A stretch of DNA of 64,000 nucleotides from Vermamoeba vermiformis (taxonomy: Eukaryota > Tubulinea > Echinamoebida): positions 1 through 64,000 of the forward strand of contig JBEWZL010000135.1 in the NCBI GenBank assembly GCA_045837725.1. Reading direction: 5' to 3'. The notes under the pieces were generated by a model. The model saw only the letters and a program-made list of their open reading frames with translations, did not search any database and had not been told where the DNA came from. Both the position numbers and the translations under genes were made by a program. Below are positions 8,753-20,931 of the stretch, in pieces (position 1 is the stretch's first letter; the number at the start of each line of letters is the position of its first letter).

Positions 8753-9545
8753 ATGCCAGACAAGCAAACAAAAGATGGCTTCAGTGCTCCACAACATCAC
8801 CTGAAGCCCATTGTTCACAGCACCTCTTCAAAGCAAGACACTTCATGTAAGCAAGTTGTCCCCACCGCTAAGAATGGACCTCAGCCATATGCCATACCCC
8901 AGGGTATTATTAGCCATTAAGCCCCCAAAATCAGCCTCATGGTGGAACTTCTTCAAAATGCAGCAGACCCCCAACTTGTGGGCCATGGCAGGATCAATCA
9001 CCACCCAGGATCCTTTGGCTCACCTGATGCAAACAAATGCCAACAGTTGCCCAAAGAGAGCCCCACCCACAAAACATGGTGCCCCCCCTTGTCAAACACC
9101 TACAAAGAGCCACTACCCAACAACGGACAGGTGCCTTTGCCAAATTTTCCAGCAGTGGTACACATTGATAGAAACGGCAAGGATCAGAAGCTCATTGTAG
9201 AGAAGTATCACAATCATCCGAAAGTCAACATAGAGCACATCATTCAAAAGTCAGATGTCTTTGGTGATGATGTTCAGCAGCCACAAACTCCTGCCTCTAA
9301 TGCCAGACCCAACCAGCCTTTAGCATCAAAAAACGTGATTGAAATCACTCAGACTGGCACTGTGGGAGAGCAAAGTACCTTCAGTCTTTGCTCAGACATT
9401 GTCATTGATGATGACAAGGAAATTGTTGTGGCTGAACCAGACAGAGAAGTCATCATCATTATCATGATGATGAATCACCTCCAAAAAAGAAGCACAAGCC
9501 AAATTAATTATTATTATTATTCCTTTTTTAATTTTAGACCATAGT
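8753..9545 (+). other. Protein-like open stretches, origin unclear
   Basis: ATGs at 8753 and 8939 open frames with protein-like, Pro/Gln/Asn-rich composition (for example GFSAPQHHLKPIVHS and NFPAVVHIDRNGKDQ). No domain recognised. The stretch lies just upstream of the Ty3/gypsy-type remnant on the same strand and could belong to that old element, or be an unrelated host gene. The end runs into ATT repeats and AATAAA-like sequence at about 9505-9580. Confidence 0.3.
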
Positions 9546-9689
9546 TAGTGTATTTTTAGTTATCAATAATAATAAATTTTTACTTTCTAACCACCAATCA
9601 CAGGATAAAAACAAGTTGAACATTGCACATACCTTTCAATATCTGAGTCAGTCAGATGGCAGTGGTATCTGAAGGGCATCACCTTGCTT

Positions 9690-9945
9690 CTCTCTGAGTA
9701 CTTGCCTCTTACTATAAACCATTCATTCTTTCCACTGACGCATCCCTATCTGGTACCAGGGTGCAGTCCTCACAGGCTAGTGACAACAGTCCTCCTGAAT
9801 ATGTGATTAGTTACTACTAATGCCTGTTGCTACCAACAGAAAATAAATATTCAATCACTGAACTAGAGGTGTTTACAATGGTAAAGGCTATAGAACATTA
9901 TCACCCCTCTACTATTGCACAAGAATCTCCCTCACATGAGAAGAG
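9690..9945 (+). mobile_element. Remnant of a Ty3/gypsy-type LTR retrotransposon (pol, RNase H part)
   Basis: The end of the reverse transcriptase/RNase H region of Ty3/gypsy elements is recognisable: a TDAS-like start of RNase H (DASLSGTR) and, about 45 residues on, NKYSITELEVFTMVKAIEHY, the hallmark of this segment. The copy is broken, short and old, with no other pol domains, no terminal repeats and no intact gag seen within 8.5-10.1 kb. Its exact ends cannot be fixed. Confidence 0.6.
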
Positions 9946-10123
9946 AAGGTTGATGACAACTAATAGAGACTTGTTTGCCACTGTTGGTCAACCTCTGCAT
10001 CCATCCACTTGGTCATTCACTTCAATGTGTACCTTCAATTCACCATTACAATTACTGTTCTGCATCACCACAAGTTGTAGCTCAGAGATAACTGGAAACT
10101 TCATTTATTGGGTGCTTTACACA

Positions 10124-13100
10124 CTAAAAATAGCGCGAGTACAACATGATGACATCTTTCAAAAAGTAGCAATTGTTCATGAGTTGTTGGTGCTTCATTG
10201 CACTTGAAGGATCACTGACAGCCATACGTGCAGATGCAACTGTCCAACAATTAATTTCTGCAAGACTGCATTCATGTTTATTTAACTTACCCAGTAGTTG
10301 CCCAGTATCAGTTGCCTTCTGAATGAATTCCTTTGCTTTGTTATTTTGGTTGGCATCTGGCAAGTTGAGCGAGCCCAAATAATTTATCAACGCCTTCAAA
10401 GTGGAACCCAGCAAGTTAACACTGCTCATCAATGTTTGGACATTGCCAACAGCGCCTTGAATCTCATTGATAACAGTGGAGATAGTTGAGCCATACTTGT
10501 CAATTTCATTACCAACAGCGCTTCGCCCGGGTTTAGGAACGAAGTTTGCTGGTGTCGGAGCAGTAGTGACAGGTCGAGTAGGAGTGTTGTTTCCTCCACG
10601 CAAGTTCTCGCCAAATTCATCGTCAAAAGTTGTGCGAACGACAGGAGCAGGGTTTGGACGAGGGTTGAAGTTCATATCGCCCGAGCCTCGCTTGAAGGGC
10701 AGCAATGTCAGCCGTTGTTTTAGCCGGTAATGGTGGCGGCATTGTGAAGCCAACTGGTGCTCCAGAAGTTACATATGAAGTGTTTGACAAAGGACCCTTG
10801 GCAGGCAAAGGAGGTGGTTGAGGATTGGCACCAATTTGAGGTGGCAATTGACGAACTTCGAGATGAGCAACGTCGGCCAATTTGTTATCTGCAACAAGGT
10901 TAGTGACCATTTGTCATAATATTTAGGCTTCGGCTACATACCGACAGGACCGCTAGCTGAGCTCTCCAGTTGCTTTTGATCGAGAGTTTTAGCTTGTTTG
11001 AACAACTCGCGTTCTAATCGCTCAACAACCTCACGGTTAATTGAACGCACATCGACAGCAAACACAGCTCGCATTGGTCTGTGGTCAGAGAAGTGCATCT
11101 CGCAACGACCATAAGTTTCTAAATCGGCACGGCTGTATGGGTTGTTCTTGTTGACGAAGTACAAAATGCGATCAGTCCAGGCTGGGACACGTTGTTTCTC
11201 GCTCGTGTCATAACGATCAGTGCCAGAGTCGTACTTGTAAGTTGGAGCAAAGTCAAGGTTGCCTTCCTCGAAATCACGGAAGATGAGACCCTGACTCTTG
11301 GCAATGCGCAATTGGTCGTAGCGCTTCAAGTACTCCCAGTTCTTCTCCGTGATGCGAGTCAACGCCTCGAAGTAAGGAACGTTCAAGCGGAAGTTGAAAT
11401 CTCCAAGCCAGAACACGTAACTATGAGCACGTTAGTACAAGCATTTGAGGCTGCGGAGAATACTTACTCGTTGTCCATAATAGTGGAACCGTAAGTCTTG
11501 ATGGCACCAAATCGAATGCCGCTAGTAATGCCCTCAATGTCACTAATTCGGTCATTAACATTGTTTTGACCAGCACTCAGATGCGCGCACACGAAGCAGA
11601 AAGAGCTGTCGTTGTAACTGCGAGATTTGTTAGAAAAATAGTTGGCTAGGTAGGTCACGTACTCAAAGCGAACGGCCAGAGCACCCTTGTTGCCATAAAA
11701 GCCATAGAGACCAGTCTTAGAGTTCTCCAAGTGCAAGTTCTTAATGTTGTTCACTATATCTTCAGACACGAAGACGCACAACAAAATGCCGACGAGCTGC
11801 TCGGATCTCAACATGACCACCTTCTTTTGTCTGCGAATGTTAAGCTGATGAGTGACGACTTCCTCCCAAACTCGTCTGCTGTAATCGCTTGGGCTGCTGC
11901 TCATGACAGAGCCGACACCAAGGTCCACAATCTCTTGGAAACCAATGATCCAAACATCGACGCTATCATAATCAGTAACTTTAGGATTGAACCAGACGTC
12001 AAGATCGAAAGCCTTGTTTGGCGGCACTTGTGCGTTGACGTTGTAAGTACCAACAAAGACACGTTTCTTTTCAATGGTCGTGAATTCTTTCGAACGGGCA
12101 TTCAGTTGCGATTGTACCCACTTCTCTTCGATAGTCTACAAACTTAATTAGCACCGCATGTAGGTTAACAAGATCGCCGCTATTTACCTGCTCCATATCG
12201 TCTTGGAAGTCTTCAATGGTACCCAAAAAGAAGTCAATGGCTTCTTGCTTGTTCTCGTCACTGAACTTGGCGTGGTAGAGACGAGTGACAGACTTGACAC
12301 CGTCATCCAACAAGCCAGCCAAAGTGCTCTTGCCTTTACGAGTGTACGAGCTCTTCATGGCACCAGTTCCTGCATAGACCTTTGAGATTACGTCTCCGTG
12401 GTTGGCCCACATCGTGTTGAAGGCTTGACCAAGTCGCGAGACCTCTGAGATGTGACCCTCACCACCCATCTCAATAACAATGTTGGACAACGCAGCACGA
12501 GCAATCGCAGTTTGGGTGACGTTGGTTCTGTCCAAACAGTCCAAGCAGTTGGTCCTGTAAATTCCGCGTTGAACCTTGTGTTGTTTTCCGGGCTTAGTTG
12601 ACCACATGTAGAAGCCACATGCTTCGATGTCTTTTTGGATACGATGGATCAAGTTCCAAATGCCAGAGAAGTCACGCTTGCCGCACTCAGCGTGGAAATC
12701 AAAATAGTTGTACTTGATGCTGTCGCTCTTGTAACGGCGCTGCACATTTGTTAGTATAAGCGCAATTCATAGTTAAGTTGTGATGACTTACCAATTGCTC
12801 TTCGTAACCTTGGGTAACACTCTCTTCAGAGCTCTTGCTCTTGGTCAATAAATTGACAATGTGTAACGATTTGTACAACTTTAAGACCTCTTCTACGTGC
12901 TTTCTGAAAGCAGGAGCGGCAGCCTCTGGAGGTCTTGTGATGGTCAACTTGCCGGGCTTCTCTTCCCAAAAAATTGGAACCGAACCACGAATTTGAACGA
13001 ACGAGATGAGTGTATCTTGCATGACCACCAACTGTTCTGTCTCCCAGAAATTGGCCACATTGCCATCGTCGTTGATACCACGAGTGTTGTAACGAGTACC

Positions 13101-15285
13101 AGCACGCATGCAACTGTTACGCGTGAACAAGCAGAAGTCGAAGGGCTCCTTGGTTTCGGGCATGAAATGCTGTTGGTCAATTTGGAAGCTACCACGAACA
13201 AAGACCGAAATCCACTCGTGCAATCGCTTGCTGATGAAGTGGCGCATTAAGTATCTGTTCCAAAAGAATCTCTTGTCGGCAACTTTCCACACGGGCTAAA
13301 TAGTCGTTAGCGACAATACGGACAACAACTTTAACGTACCTTTGATTGCAATTCAGCAGACAACTCTTCTTGTCGTTGCACGGTGTGAGTCAAGTGATAG
13401 TCGTACGAGAAATACATATTGCCCTCCTCGACGAACTTTTGTACCTTCGATGATCTGTAGCTGATGTAAACATCGGTAAATAACTCTAATATTGGGATAC
13501 AAATATATCACTATCTGTAGTTGGTAAACACTTACGGAGGCTTGAATTGGCCCGTGGAGTAATCAAGTTCTTTTCTGTAATCGAAGCTGATGAACTTAGT
13601 GCCAGTAACACAAAAGATTTCAGCGCCGCGAATTGAGCCGATCATCGTAGCTTCAGTGACCAAGATCAAAAATGACTCGTTTTCCAAGTTGATAATACCC
13701 ATAACGGCATAAGCGTCGATAAAGGTGGCCACACGAGTGTCGGGAGCTCTGTCCTTATCTAAAATCCAAGTTACTCACTGATTTTAAACCAAATGTAGTA
13801 ACGTACCCTTGAAGCGAGTGAAAGCACCAGGATTAGCACCCTTTCGCTCAATAATCAACGGATCTTCGTTGTTCGAACGAGCGTTACGCAAAACAAAAGC
13901 GTCAGGAGTAGCAAAGACAGAGATAGGCTTCTTGGTTCTACCACAACACGTGTTAGTTGGCGCGACTTTTTGGATAGTTAGAAAAGACATACAAAGGTTT
14001 CAAAATAGTGTTGCGAGCGACAATTGGTAGTGGCTTATTCTCAATTGATGCACTCGGGGCCGTATTATTAACAATTGATGCGTCAACTACCGCCACGGAG
14101 TTGTCAGCAGGCGTCGCACCACTGTTTCTGAATGGGTGATGGGTTGGATGGCGCACGAGTACGACCAGGGACCTGGCTCTGCACAAATCGTAAGGTGCAC
14201 GTTCACTACAATAAATTTAGAAAACTTACGGGTGCTGGTGACACAGGAGTGGAGTGATAACGCGGGTTAGACCCATCACTGAAAAATTGGTCGTCGTACT
14301 TCTAACAAAGAGTGTTAGCAAAAATGTTCTCAAGTGCGGTCAAAGCAATTAAACGTACGTTTCCTGCTGAGCTGCCAACGACAGGAGTGGCTGGGGTGGA
14401 TTGGCTAAGGTAATTCGGTTGCGCAGTTGCACCGGTGTTAGAATGCATCTGTCCGAAATCTACGTAGTCATCGTAGCTCTTAGTGGGAGCTACGTTTAAA
14501 AAAAATAAAGTTTGTTAGTTCGATCGACATTATTACCGTTACGAGGAGAATCAACTAGATTTCGTAAGCAAATTTAATGATAATGCTCGCTATAATAAAA
14601 TGAAATTGCACTTAACACGTTGTAATTTTGGAAAATAAACCCCGTAGAAAGATCCTTCCGCTAGATCGGCTAATTCGAATTTTAAAAAGTTAAGAAAAAT
14701 AGCCGTTAGAGGAATCCATAAAGTACGTGATTAATTTGTACGGGTGCATTATATTACACAAGCTAGCTAGCGAAGGAATACTGATCAGCAGATCAGCCGA
14801 AAATTTAATAGATTTGGCCCGACGCTATCTCAATTAAAAAAACTATCGAAAAAGAACATGTTACGTAACCATGTTTTAATTTAGCACAAAGGCCATTGAG
14901 GTAATTTCACAATTGAATTAAATATTAAAAAATATAATTTTCGAATTTTACTCGGTTACTTACTGGGCGCAGTATTGACAAATGGATTTGTTGATGCGAC
15001 ATTTTGACCAGTTTGGCCATAGCCTGGAGGCCAGCCTTGAGGTGGTACTCCCTGTTGGGGACCACCGACGTTCGGGCCGTAACCAGGAGGCCAGCCTTGT
15101 GGCGGTACTCCTTGCTGTGTATAAACAGCGTTTGGAACGTAGCCAGGAGGCCAGCCTTGGGTCGTTATTTGTTGAGTATAACCGGCGTTTTGATTAACGA
15201 ATGGATTCGTTGATGAGAGATTCTGCTGTTGTCCATTCGGGCCATAACCAGGTGGCCAGCCCTCTGGCGGTATTCCGTTTTGCAT
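10124..15285 (-). CDS. Synaptojanin-type phosphoinositide phosphatase (Sac1 + inositol 5-phosphatase)
   Basis: Multi-exon gene of roughly 1,400 residues. N-terminal extension (14965-15285): four QGWPPGY-type repeats and two NPF motifs (TNPFVNQN, TNPFVNTA), followed by low-complexity exons to about 13950. Sac1 domain about 13950-12180, with an intact catalytic RTNCLDCLDRTN. Inositol 5-phosphatase domain about 12120-10935, with WLGDFNFRL, PAWTDRILYF and SDHRPM. C-terminus: two PPPLPAK motifs, then an Ala/Asn-rich tail. It should remove 4-, 3- and 5-phosphates from membrane phosphoinositides during endocytosis. In animals and yeast the NPF or Pro-rich partner motifs lie C-terminal. Odd points: a 472-bp intron (14493-14964) much longer than others; an apparent one-base frame change near 10697; the 3' end is unclear, since a donor at about 10289 has no identified partner and the frame runs on to 10124 beside retroelement remains. 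Confidence 0.9.
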
Positions 15286-15403
15286 TATGGTCTTGTATTG
15301 TGTAATAAAGCAAATAGAATAATTGTGCAGCAGAAAAAAAAAAGACTGAACGGAGTGTCACGCAAGAAACCGACTTTCAACCGAAAAGTCTGCAACGCAA
15401 AAG
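15286..15403. promoter_or_regulatory. Short divergent promoter region
   Basis: 118 bp separate the start codons of the synaptojanin-type gene (minus) and the methyltransferase gene (plus). It must hold both promoters; no specific element identified. Confidence 0.45.
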
Positions 15404-16240
15404 ATGCAGGAAACAAAATTTGATATATTTGGCCAAACAGTAGACATAAAAGAGCATATAGCCAACACTCAGCAAACAGGAACGAAGATATGGACGAGTG
15501 TAAGGACAATCATTTTGTCTTCTAGACCGTTTTGCGATATTAATACACGCCATGTAGAGTATTATTTTTTCTCGATTTTTGGAAGATAACAGGAAGAAAT
15601 TCAACCTAAAACAAAAAAGGGTAGTCGAGCTTGGATCAGGATGTGGCTTGGCTGGAATAGCCTGTGCACTTCAAGGTAACAATAAATTAGAATATTAGTC
15701 GCAAAATATTTATAAACCCACTGCAGGGGCGCAGGTTACTTTCACCGACATCCCGGATATGATCTACTTGCTTGAGCAGAATGTACGGAATAATCTCTCG
15801 AGCGAACACAACCCACTTGTTAAACCTCACACATGGTATGATTTCATCCTACAAATATAAGCCAATTCATGAAGATAACATTTTATCAATAGGGGTGAGG
15901 ATGTCTCGTCCCTCGAACCGCCCTTCGATTACATAGTAGGAACGGATGTTCTATTTAAAATTCAAATGGTTGACCCGTTGATCAAATCACTCCTAAATTT
16001 GTCATCGAAGAGCACCGTGATAATAATTGGTTCGTATTTTTACCACACAAGTTGATTCAAGCTTGCTGACACTGTTTAGCACACGAGCCGCGTGACCCAT
16101 TAGTAATCGAAGAATTTTACAAAGTAGCGCAAGATCATTTTACAGTCTCAAAAGCTAAAAAACCGAAGCCTAGAAACGACGAAGAGAAAGATATGCTGAA
16201 TTTTGTAGAAATTTACACGTTAAAAAAGAAGCTTAGCTGA
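15404..16240 (+). CDS. METTL21-family protein lysine methyltransferase
   Basis: S-adenosylmethionine-dependent class I methyltransferase of the family that methylates chaperones and elongation factors. Five exons. Exon 1 ends at KIWTS (about 15499). Exon 2 begins SIIFSRFLEDN and holds motif I, VVELGSGCGLAGIACAL. The next exon gives GAQVTFTDIPDMIYLLEQNV (motif II acid), then FDYIVGTDVLFKIQ, where related enzymes have a D-V-(I/V)-Y motif. The last exon is basic and ends LKKKLS. About 220 residues, usual for the family. The stop codon is only 9 bp from that of DHODH on the other strand, so the 3' UTRs must overlap. Exact substrate unknown. Confidence 0.82.
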
Positions 16241-16249
16241 ACACATGCT

Positions 16250-17683
16250 TTACTTGGTTAATTTAACGTCAGCACCAACAGCTTCGCGCACGTTATTATA
16301 GCCGTCTCTCTTGAGCAACTCGGCGAGCTCTTTCTGAATTTTGCGCGCAATACCCACGCCTTGTAATGACATAGCCGTGTAGAGTTGTACGAGACTTGCT
16401 CCGTTTCTAATCTTTTCGTATGCATCTTGACCTACAGAGCGACTATTAGCGACCACCTGTGCATGCTGATATTTTAGTCACTTACCAGAACTCACACCGC
16501 CACATCCAACGAGCGTCACTTTACCACCAGTGAATTGATACATCTTCTTCAATGCAGAGGTTGACAAGTCCTTTACGGGGCGACCACTCAACCCACCAGT
16601 AATGTGCGCATATTCTAAATCCGATTAATAGGGGACCTTTTCGTTAATTAGATGTCAATAAACTGACCTGGCAACAGCTTTGACGTTTGTATAGTGGTGT
16701 TTGAAACGATTAGGGCATCAATATCATATTTTAATGCCAGATCCGCGATGTCTTTAAATTGATCGTCCGTGCAATCCGGTGCTATTTTAATGAATAGAGG
16801 TGGCACTTTTCCCTACGTGCATATTTTTCATTAGCACTAAAACATTTGACTTGGTACTTACGTTATCCTGTTTAATTTGAGATATTTGATTCACAGCTGT
16901 CGAGAGGAGCTCTTCCAAAGGAGATTTGTCTTGCAATTTTCGCAAATTAGGCGTGTTGGGAGACGATATATTGATCACTACATAGTCAGCATAAGGGGCC
17001 AGCTCTTTAATACCCTGTACATAGTCGGCAGTGTTGCTTTCCGACAATTTATTCTTGCCCAAATTCACGCCAAGAGCTCTTCCACTGTTTCGGTGATATT
17101 TTTCCAGTCGCTTTTTAGCTATGGAGTCAATAAGAGTCAGCACAATCTGCACTTAGTAGTTATTAGCCCAAGGCGTACCTGGCGGAATTCCTTGCGAGTT
17201 AAAGCCATAGCGATTGATCACTGCATCGTGTTGACTCAATCGGAATACACGAGGTTTATCGTTACCAGGTTGAGGTAATGGAGTGATGCTGCCAACTTCT
17301 ACCAACCCAAATCCAACCGCGAACATCTCGTCAAACACACGTGCGTCTTTATCGTATCCTGCAGCCAAGCCAATACAATTGTTAACGCGTAGTCCGTTGC
17401 GACCCGATTTGAATTGAATGTCGGTGGACAACAGCTTTTCTATTTCTTTGGCGTTTGTGTCATTAGTGAATGGTTGGATCGCCGATCTGACTTTCTGACC
17501 AATGGAGAATGGCTTAAATGTTTCCAATAATTTAACACTGTATTCGTGAGCAGCTTCAGCAGTCTCCATTCCAGTTGATTTGACGACCGAAGGGACTAAT
17601 CGTGTATGAAACATACTCTCGGGCGAGGTGACTTCATATCCTACTAATCCTGCCACTCCGAGTGCAACCAATTTTTTCATCAT
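16250..17683 (-). CDS. Dihydroorotate dehydrogenase, class 2 (mitochondrial, quinone)
   Basis: Oxidises dihydroorotate to orotate, the fourth step of pyrimidine synthesis, passing electrons to ubiquinone. The N-terminus ([18 protein letters not shown]) is a short membrane segment as in inner-membrane class 2 enzymes. Seen in order: [44 protein letters not shown] (FMN/orotate binding) and [17 protein letters not shown] with the catalytic serine typical of class 2 (class 1 has cysteine). The C-terminal exon carries the FMN-phosphate end, [12 protein letters not shown]. Several introns of 45-80 bp, each with an ACTAAC-like branch site. Head to head with UMP synthase. Confidence 0.93.
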
Positions 17684-18006
17684 TTTTCAAAGCTGAAATA
17701 ATTTGTTAGATCCTCTTGTTGTAAAAATCAAATTGATTTTAAAATCAGATCGAGAAGAACGCCTCCAGCAAGCTGTATATACATATGCAATGCATTTAGT
17801 CTTACATTCACAGATAGCTCTGTCGTGCGCGGCTTGAAAAAATGCGCAAAAAGCTTGTGAGGACCAGCCTCTCAAAAAAAACAAAAAAAAAAGGAATATT
17901 TTTTTTACATTTATCCGGCGAACGCTACAACAGCCCGGTTTTTATTATTCTAGAATTAGTCGATAAAAGGCGCTAATATTGCTTCAACATTTGAAGAGAA
18001 GATCAG
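17684..18006. promoter_or_regulatory. Shared 5' region of the pyrimidine gene pair
   Basis: 323 bp between the start codons of DHODH (minus) and UMP synthase (plus). It contains A/T runs around 17880-17900 and 17920. The layout would allow joint control of the two genes; no operator or TATA box could be named. Confidence 0.5.
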
Positions 18007-19762
18007 ATGGCAGATCATAAAACTCTATTAGAAGACGTAATTGTTGGACTATACAATATTGGCGCTGTAAAATTCGGCGACTTTAAGCTCCGATCAGGCG
18101 TATCTTCGCCTGTTTACATCGATTTACGCTCGATCGTGGCGTATCCAGAACTTTTGAAAAATATTAGCGAGCTTGTATGGCTGAAAGTCCAATCAGCAAT
18201 CTTGCCCAAAGTCGATCCCTCTCACCGTGCCTACGTATGCGGTGTTCCATATTCTGCGCTCACGATCGCCACATCCCTCTGCGTCAATCATTCCCTTCCT
18301 TCCCTTATCGTCAGAAAAGAAGCCAAGGTTCATGGAACAAAGAAATTAGTCGAAGGAATTTTGGAAGACGGCAAGAAGAACTTTGTCATCGTTGTAGAGG
18401 ATGTTGTGACTTCGGGTATTAGCATCTCTGAAACTGTGGACAAAATTAAAGGTAATTTTTTTAAACAGTGCTGACTACCTTATTTTCACAAATAATAATA
18501 CTCTCAAAACAAGTTTTTCTCACACGATCGATCAGGATCAGGATCGTTTGGTGCTTGAATAATTAATATTACTAATGCTATTTATTGTAGACGCCAGCAA
18601 CAGCGTGATCGTTACTGAAGCAATTGCATTTTTGGATCGCCAGCAGGGAGGTGAAGCTAATCTGAAGAAAGCTGGAGTGAACGTGCATTCCATTGTGACT
18701 TTGCACTTACTTGCCGAAGTTTTGGAAGCGAAGAAGCATATCTCCGGGGAAATGAAGGACAAAATCTTTGCCTACGTTCACGATAACCAGATCAGCCTCG
18801 AGCCCGTGACTAAGCCAAAGAAAAAGGAGCTGTCGTTCCAAGAGCGAAAGAAATTGTGCAAGAGCGAGTTCAGCCGCGTGGTCCTCGATTTAATGACTGA
18901 AAAGAAGAGCAATCTCGTTCTCGCAGCAGATGTCAATTCTACCAAGGAGGTGCTGCACCTTGCTGACTTGCTGGGCCCTGAGATCTGCATGCTCAAGACT
19001 CACGTTGATATGCTTGGTAAATATTAACTTATCTGATCTTAACACATAATCTAATAACCATTTAGACGACTTCGATGCCGAATTTGTGAAGCAACTCAGC
19101 GATTTGGCCAGAAAACACAGATTTTTAATCTTCGAAGATAGAAAGTTCGCCGATATTGGCAAAACTGTGAAACAACAGTACACTGGTGGTGTGTACAAAA
19201 TTGCAAATTGGTCTCACTTGGTCAACTGCCACTTGATCTCCGGCAAGACCATCGTCAAGGCCTTGAAGGAAGGTGCTCAAGAGGCCTCGACTTTGCACAA
19301 CACCGTGACTAGGTACAACATCATTCACGAGACGATGCTTTTTAAGCAGCTAACAACCTACTTTTCAGAGGGCTTTTGTTGATCGCTCAAATGAGCTCAG
19401 TCGATGCCAACACGAACAACTCTACCGCTGAATCGGCCTATGCCACTGCCTTGGAGAATGAAGAATTCGTCAGCGGCTTCATTTGCCAAGAGAAGTTCCC
19501 TGAGCTGCTGAACTTGCCTGAGCACGACAAAGCCGACGCATTTTTGTACTTCACGCCTGGCGTTCACTTGCAACAAGATAAGACCGACAACTTGGGACAA
19601 CACTATAACAGCCCTGAATACGTCATTATCGAAAAGAAGACTGATGCTATCATTGTTGGCACAGGTATCTGCGGACAACCGACCGATGAAGCTAAACTTG
19701 CAACTGCTAAGCAATACAGAAAGCTTGCTTGGGAGGCGTACGAGCAGAAAATTCATCAATAA
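18007..19762 (+). CDS. UMP synthase (orotate phosphoribosyltransferase + OMP decarboxylase)
   Basis: Bifunctional enzyme for the last two steps of UMP synthesis. The OPRT domain is N-terminal: [21 protein letters not shown] and the PRPP-binding motif [12 protein letters not shown]. The OMP decarboxylase domain follows a linker ([14 protein letters not shown]): [17 protein letters not shown] and [13 protein letters not shown] hold the catalytic Lys-Asp network. It ends [14 protein letters not shown]...KIHQ. Four exons; introns at about 18452-18590, 19016-19065 and 19311-19367. Domain order OPRT-OMPDC is the animal/amoebozoan arrangement. About 480 residues, normal length. Shares its 5' region with DHODH. 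Confidence 0.95.
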
Positions 19763-19886
19763 AGCTTGTCGCTAACAAAACAAAAAAGCTGCGACTACCA
19801 AATTTGGGAATCGATTCCTCCGCTTTTTGTTTTCGAAAACAAAAAGAAGCATTTAATTACCTTTGCAACACTTACGCATCATAGGT

Positions 19887-20843
19887 ATGAGCGAATACCG
19901 CATTGTGGTGGTAGGGCCTGGGGGAGTTGGCAAATCCGCACTTACGGTACAATACAAAAATTCAATTTTGCTTATTAACTACTTATTTTGCATTGCGTAT
20001 TTTTTTATTATTCCTTTTCCGTCTTATCCTCATTAATCGACTTTTTCTTTCAGATTCAATTGGTACAACGGCAATTTGTGGCTGATTATGACCCAACTAT
20101 TGAAGACTCGTAAGTTTCCAAATATTCTACTATACTATAATATCAATATATTTATATTTACAATTTCCTCCTTCAAATTAATCGTTAGCATTCAATTTCG
20201 TCGGATGCCGACTTACGCGTCAATTTTATTATGCAGGTACCGAAAGATTTTATGCGTGGATAATGAAAATTGCGCTTTGAATATATTAGATACTGCAGGG
20301 CAAGAAGAATACGTAAGAAATTTTCGGCGTTTAACGGATCTAATTGCGTTTTGCTATTAATCAAGGCTGCCTTACGAGACATATATATGAGCAGCGGACA
20401 AGGATTTGTAATAGTATTTGCCCTAAATAATCGGGAGAGTTTCGGCTACGTACCGAGTTTTTTCGATCACATTCTGAGAGTAAAGGATGCGGAGAGGGTG
20501 CCGGCCGTACTTCTTGGAAACAAAGTAGATCTGGCGAATAGAGCTGTATCAACAGAAGAGGCAAACCTGCTAGCAGCACAGCTTAAACTTCCCTACTTCG
20601 AAACAAGGCAAGTAAACAACATTCAATCGAAACAAGCCACAGGCTAATTGATATCCTATTAGCGCCAAAACTAGATTTAATATTGAAGAGGCCTTTTATC
20701 AATTAGTCAGAGATATTAGAAACAGCGAAGTACTCGGATCACCAGATTCGCCAAACGTTACTCCGAGATCCCGTCACAAGAAGAAAATGGGTATCAAAGC
20801 TCAGATTGAATCAACCTTTAAAAACAAATGTAAAGTAGTTTGA
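19887..20843 (+). CDS. Ras/Rap-family small GTPase
   Basis: Membrane-tethered GTP switch. MSEYRIVVVGPGGVGKSAL is the P-loop, with Pro at the position of Ras Ala11 and both Gly12 and Gly13 kept. ADYDPTIEDSYRK is the effector loop; LDTAGQEEY is G3 with the catalytic Gln; LGNKVDLA is G4; ETSAK is G5. The C-terminus ends KNKCKVV, a CAAX-type prenylation site behind a basic stretch. Introns follow ALT, EDS and EEY. The last (20608-20662) needs a GC donor, AG|GCAAGT, because only that join restores ETSAK; the GT two codons on would give a stop. The ATG lies just after an AG acceptor, so a 5' leader intron is likely. Ras versus Rap cannot be settled by eye. Confidence 0.9.
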
Positions 20844-20931
20844 TCGTTGGCCTCCAGATTTGTAAATAAATGTCTCGGCAGATTTGCTTTTATTTCATTT
20901 ATTCAGTGTACATACAATAACACCCAAAACA

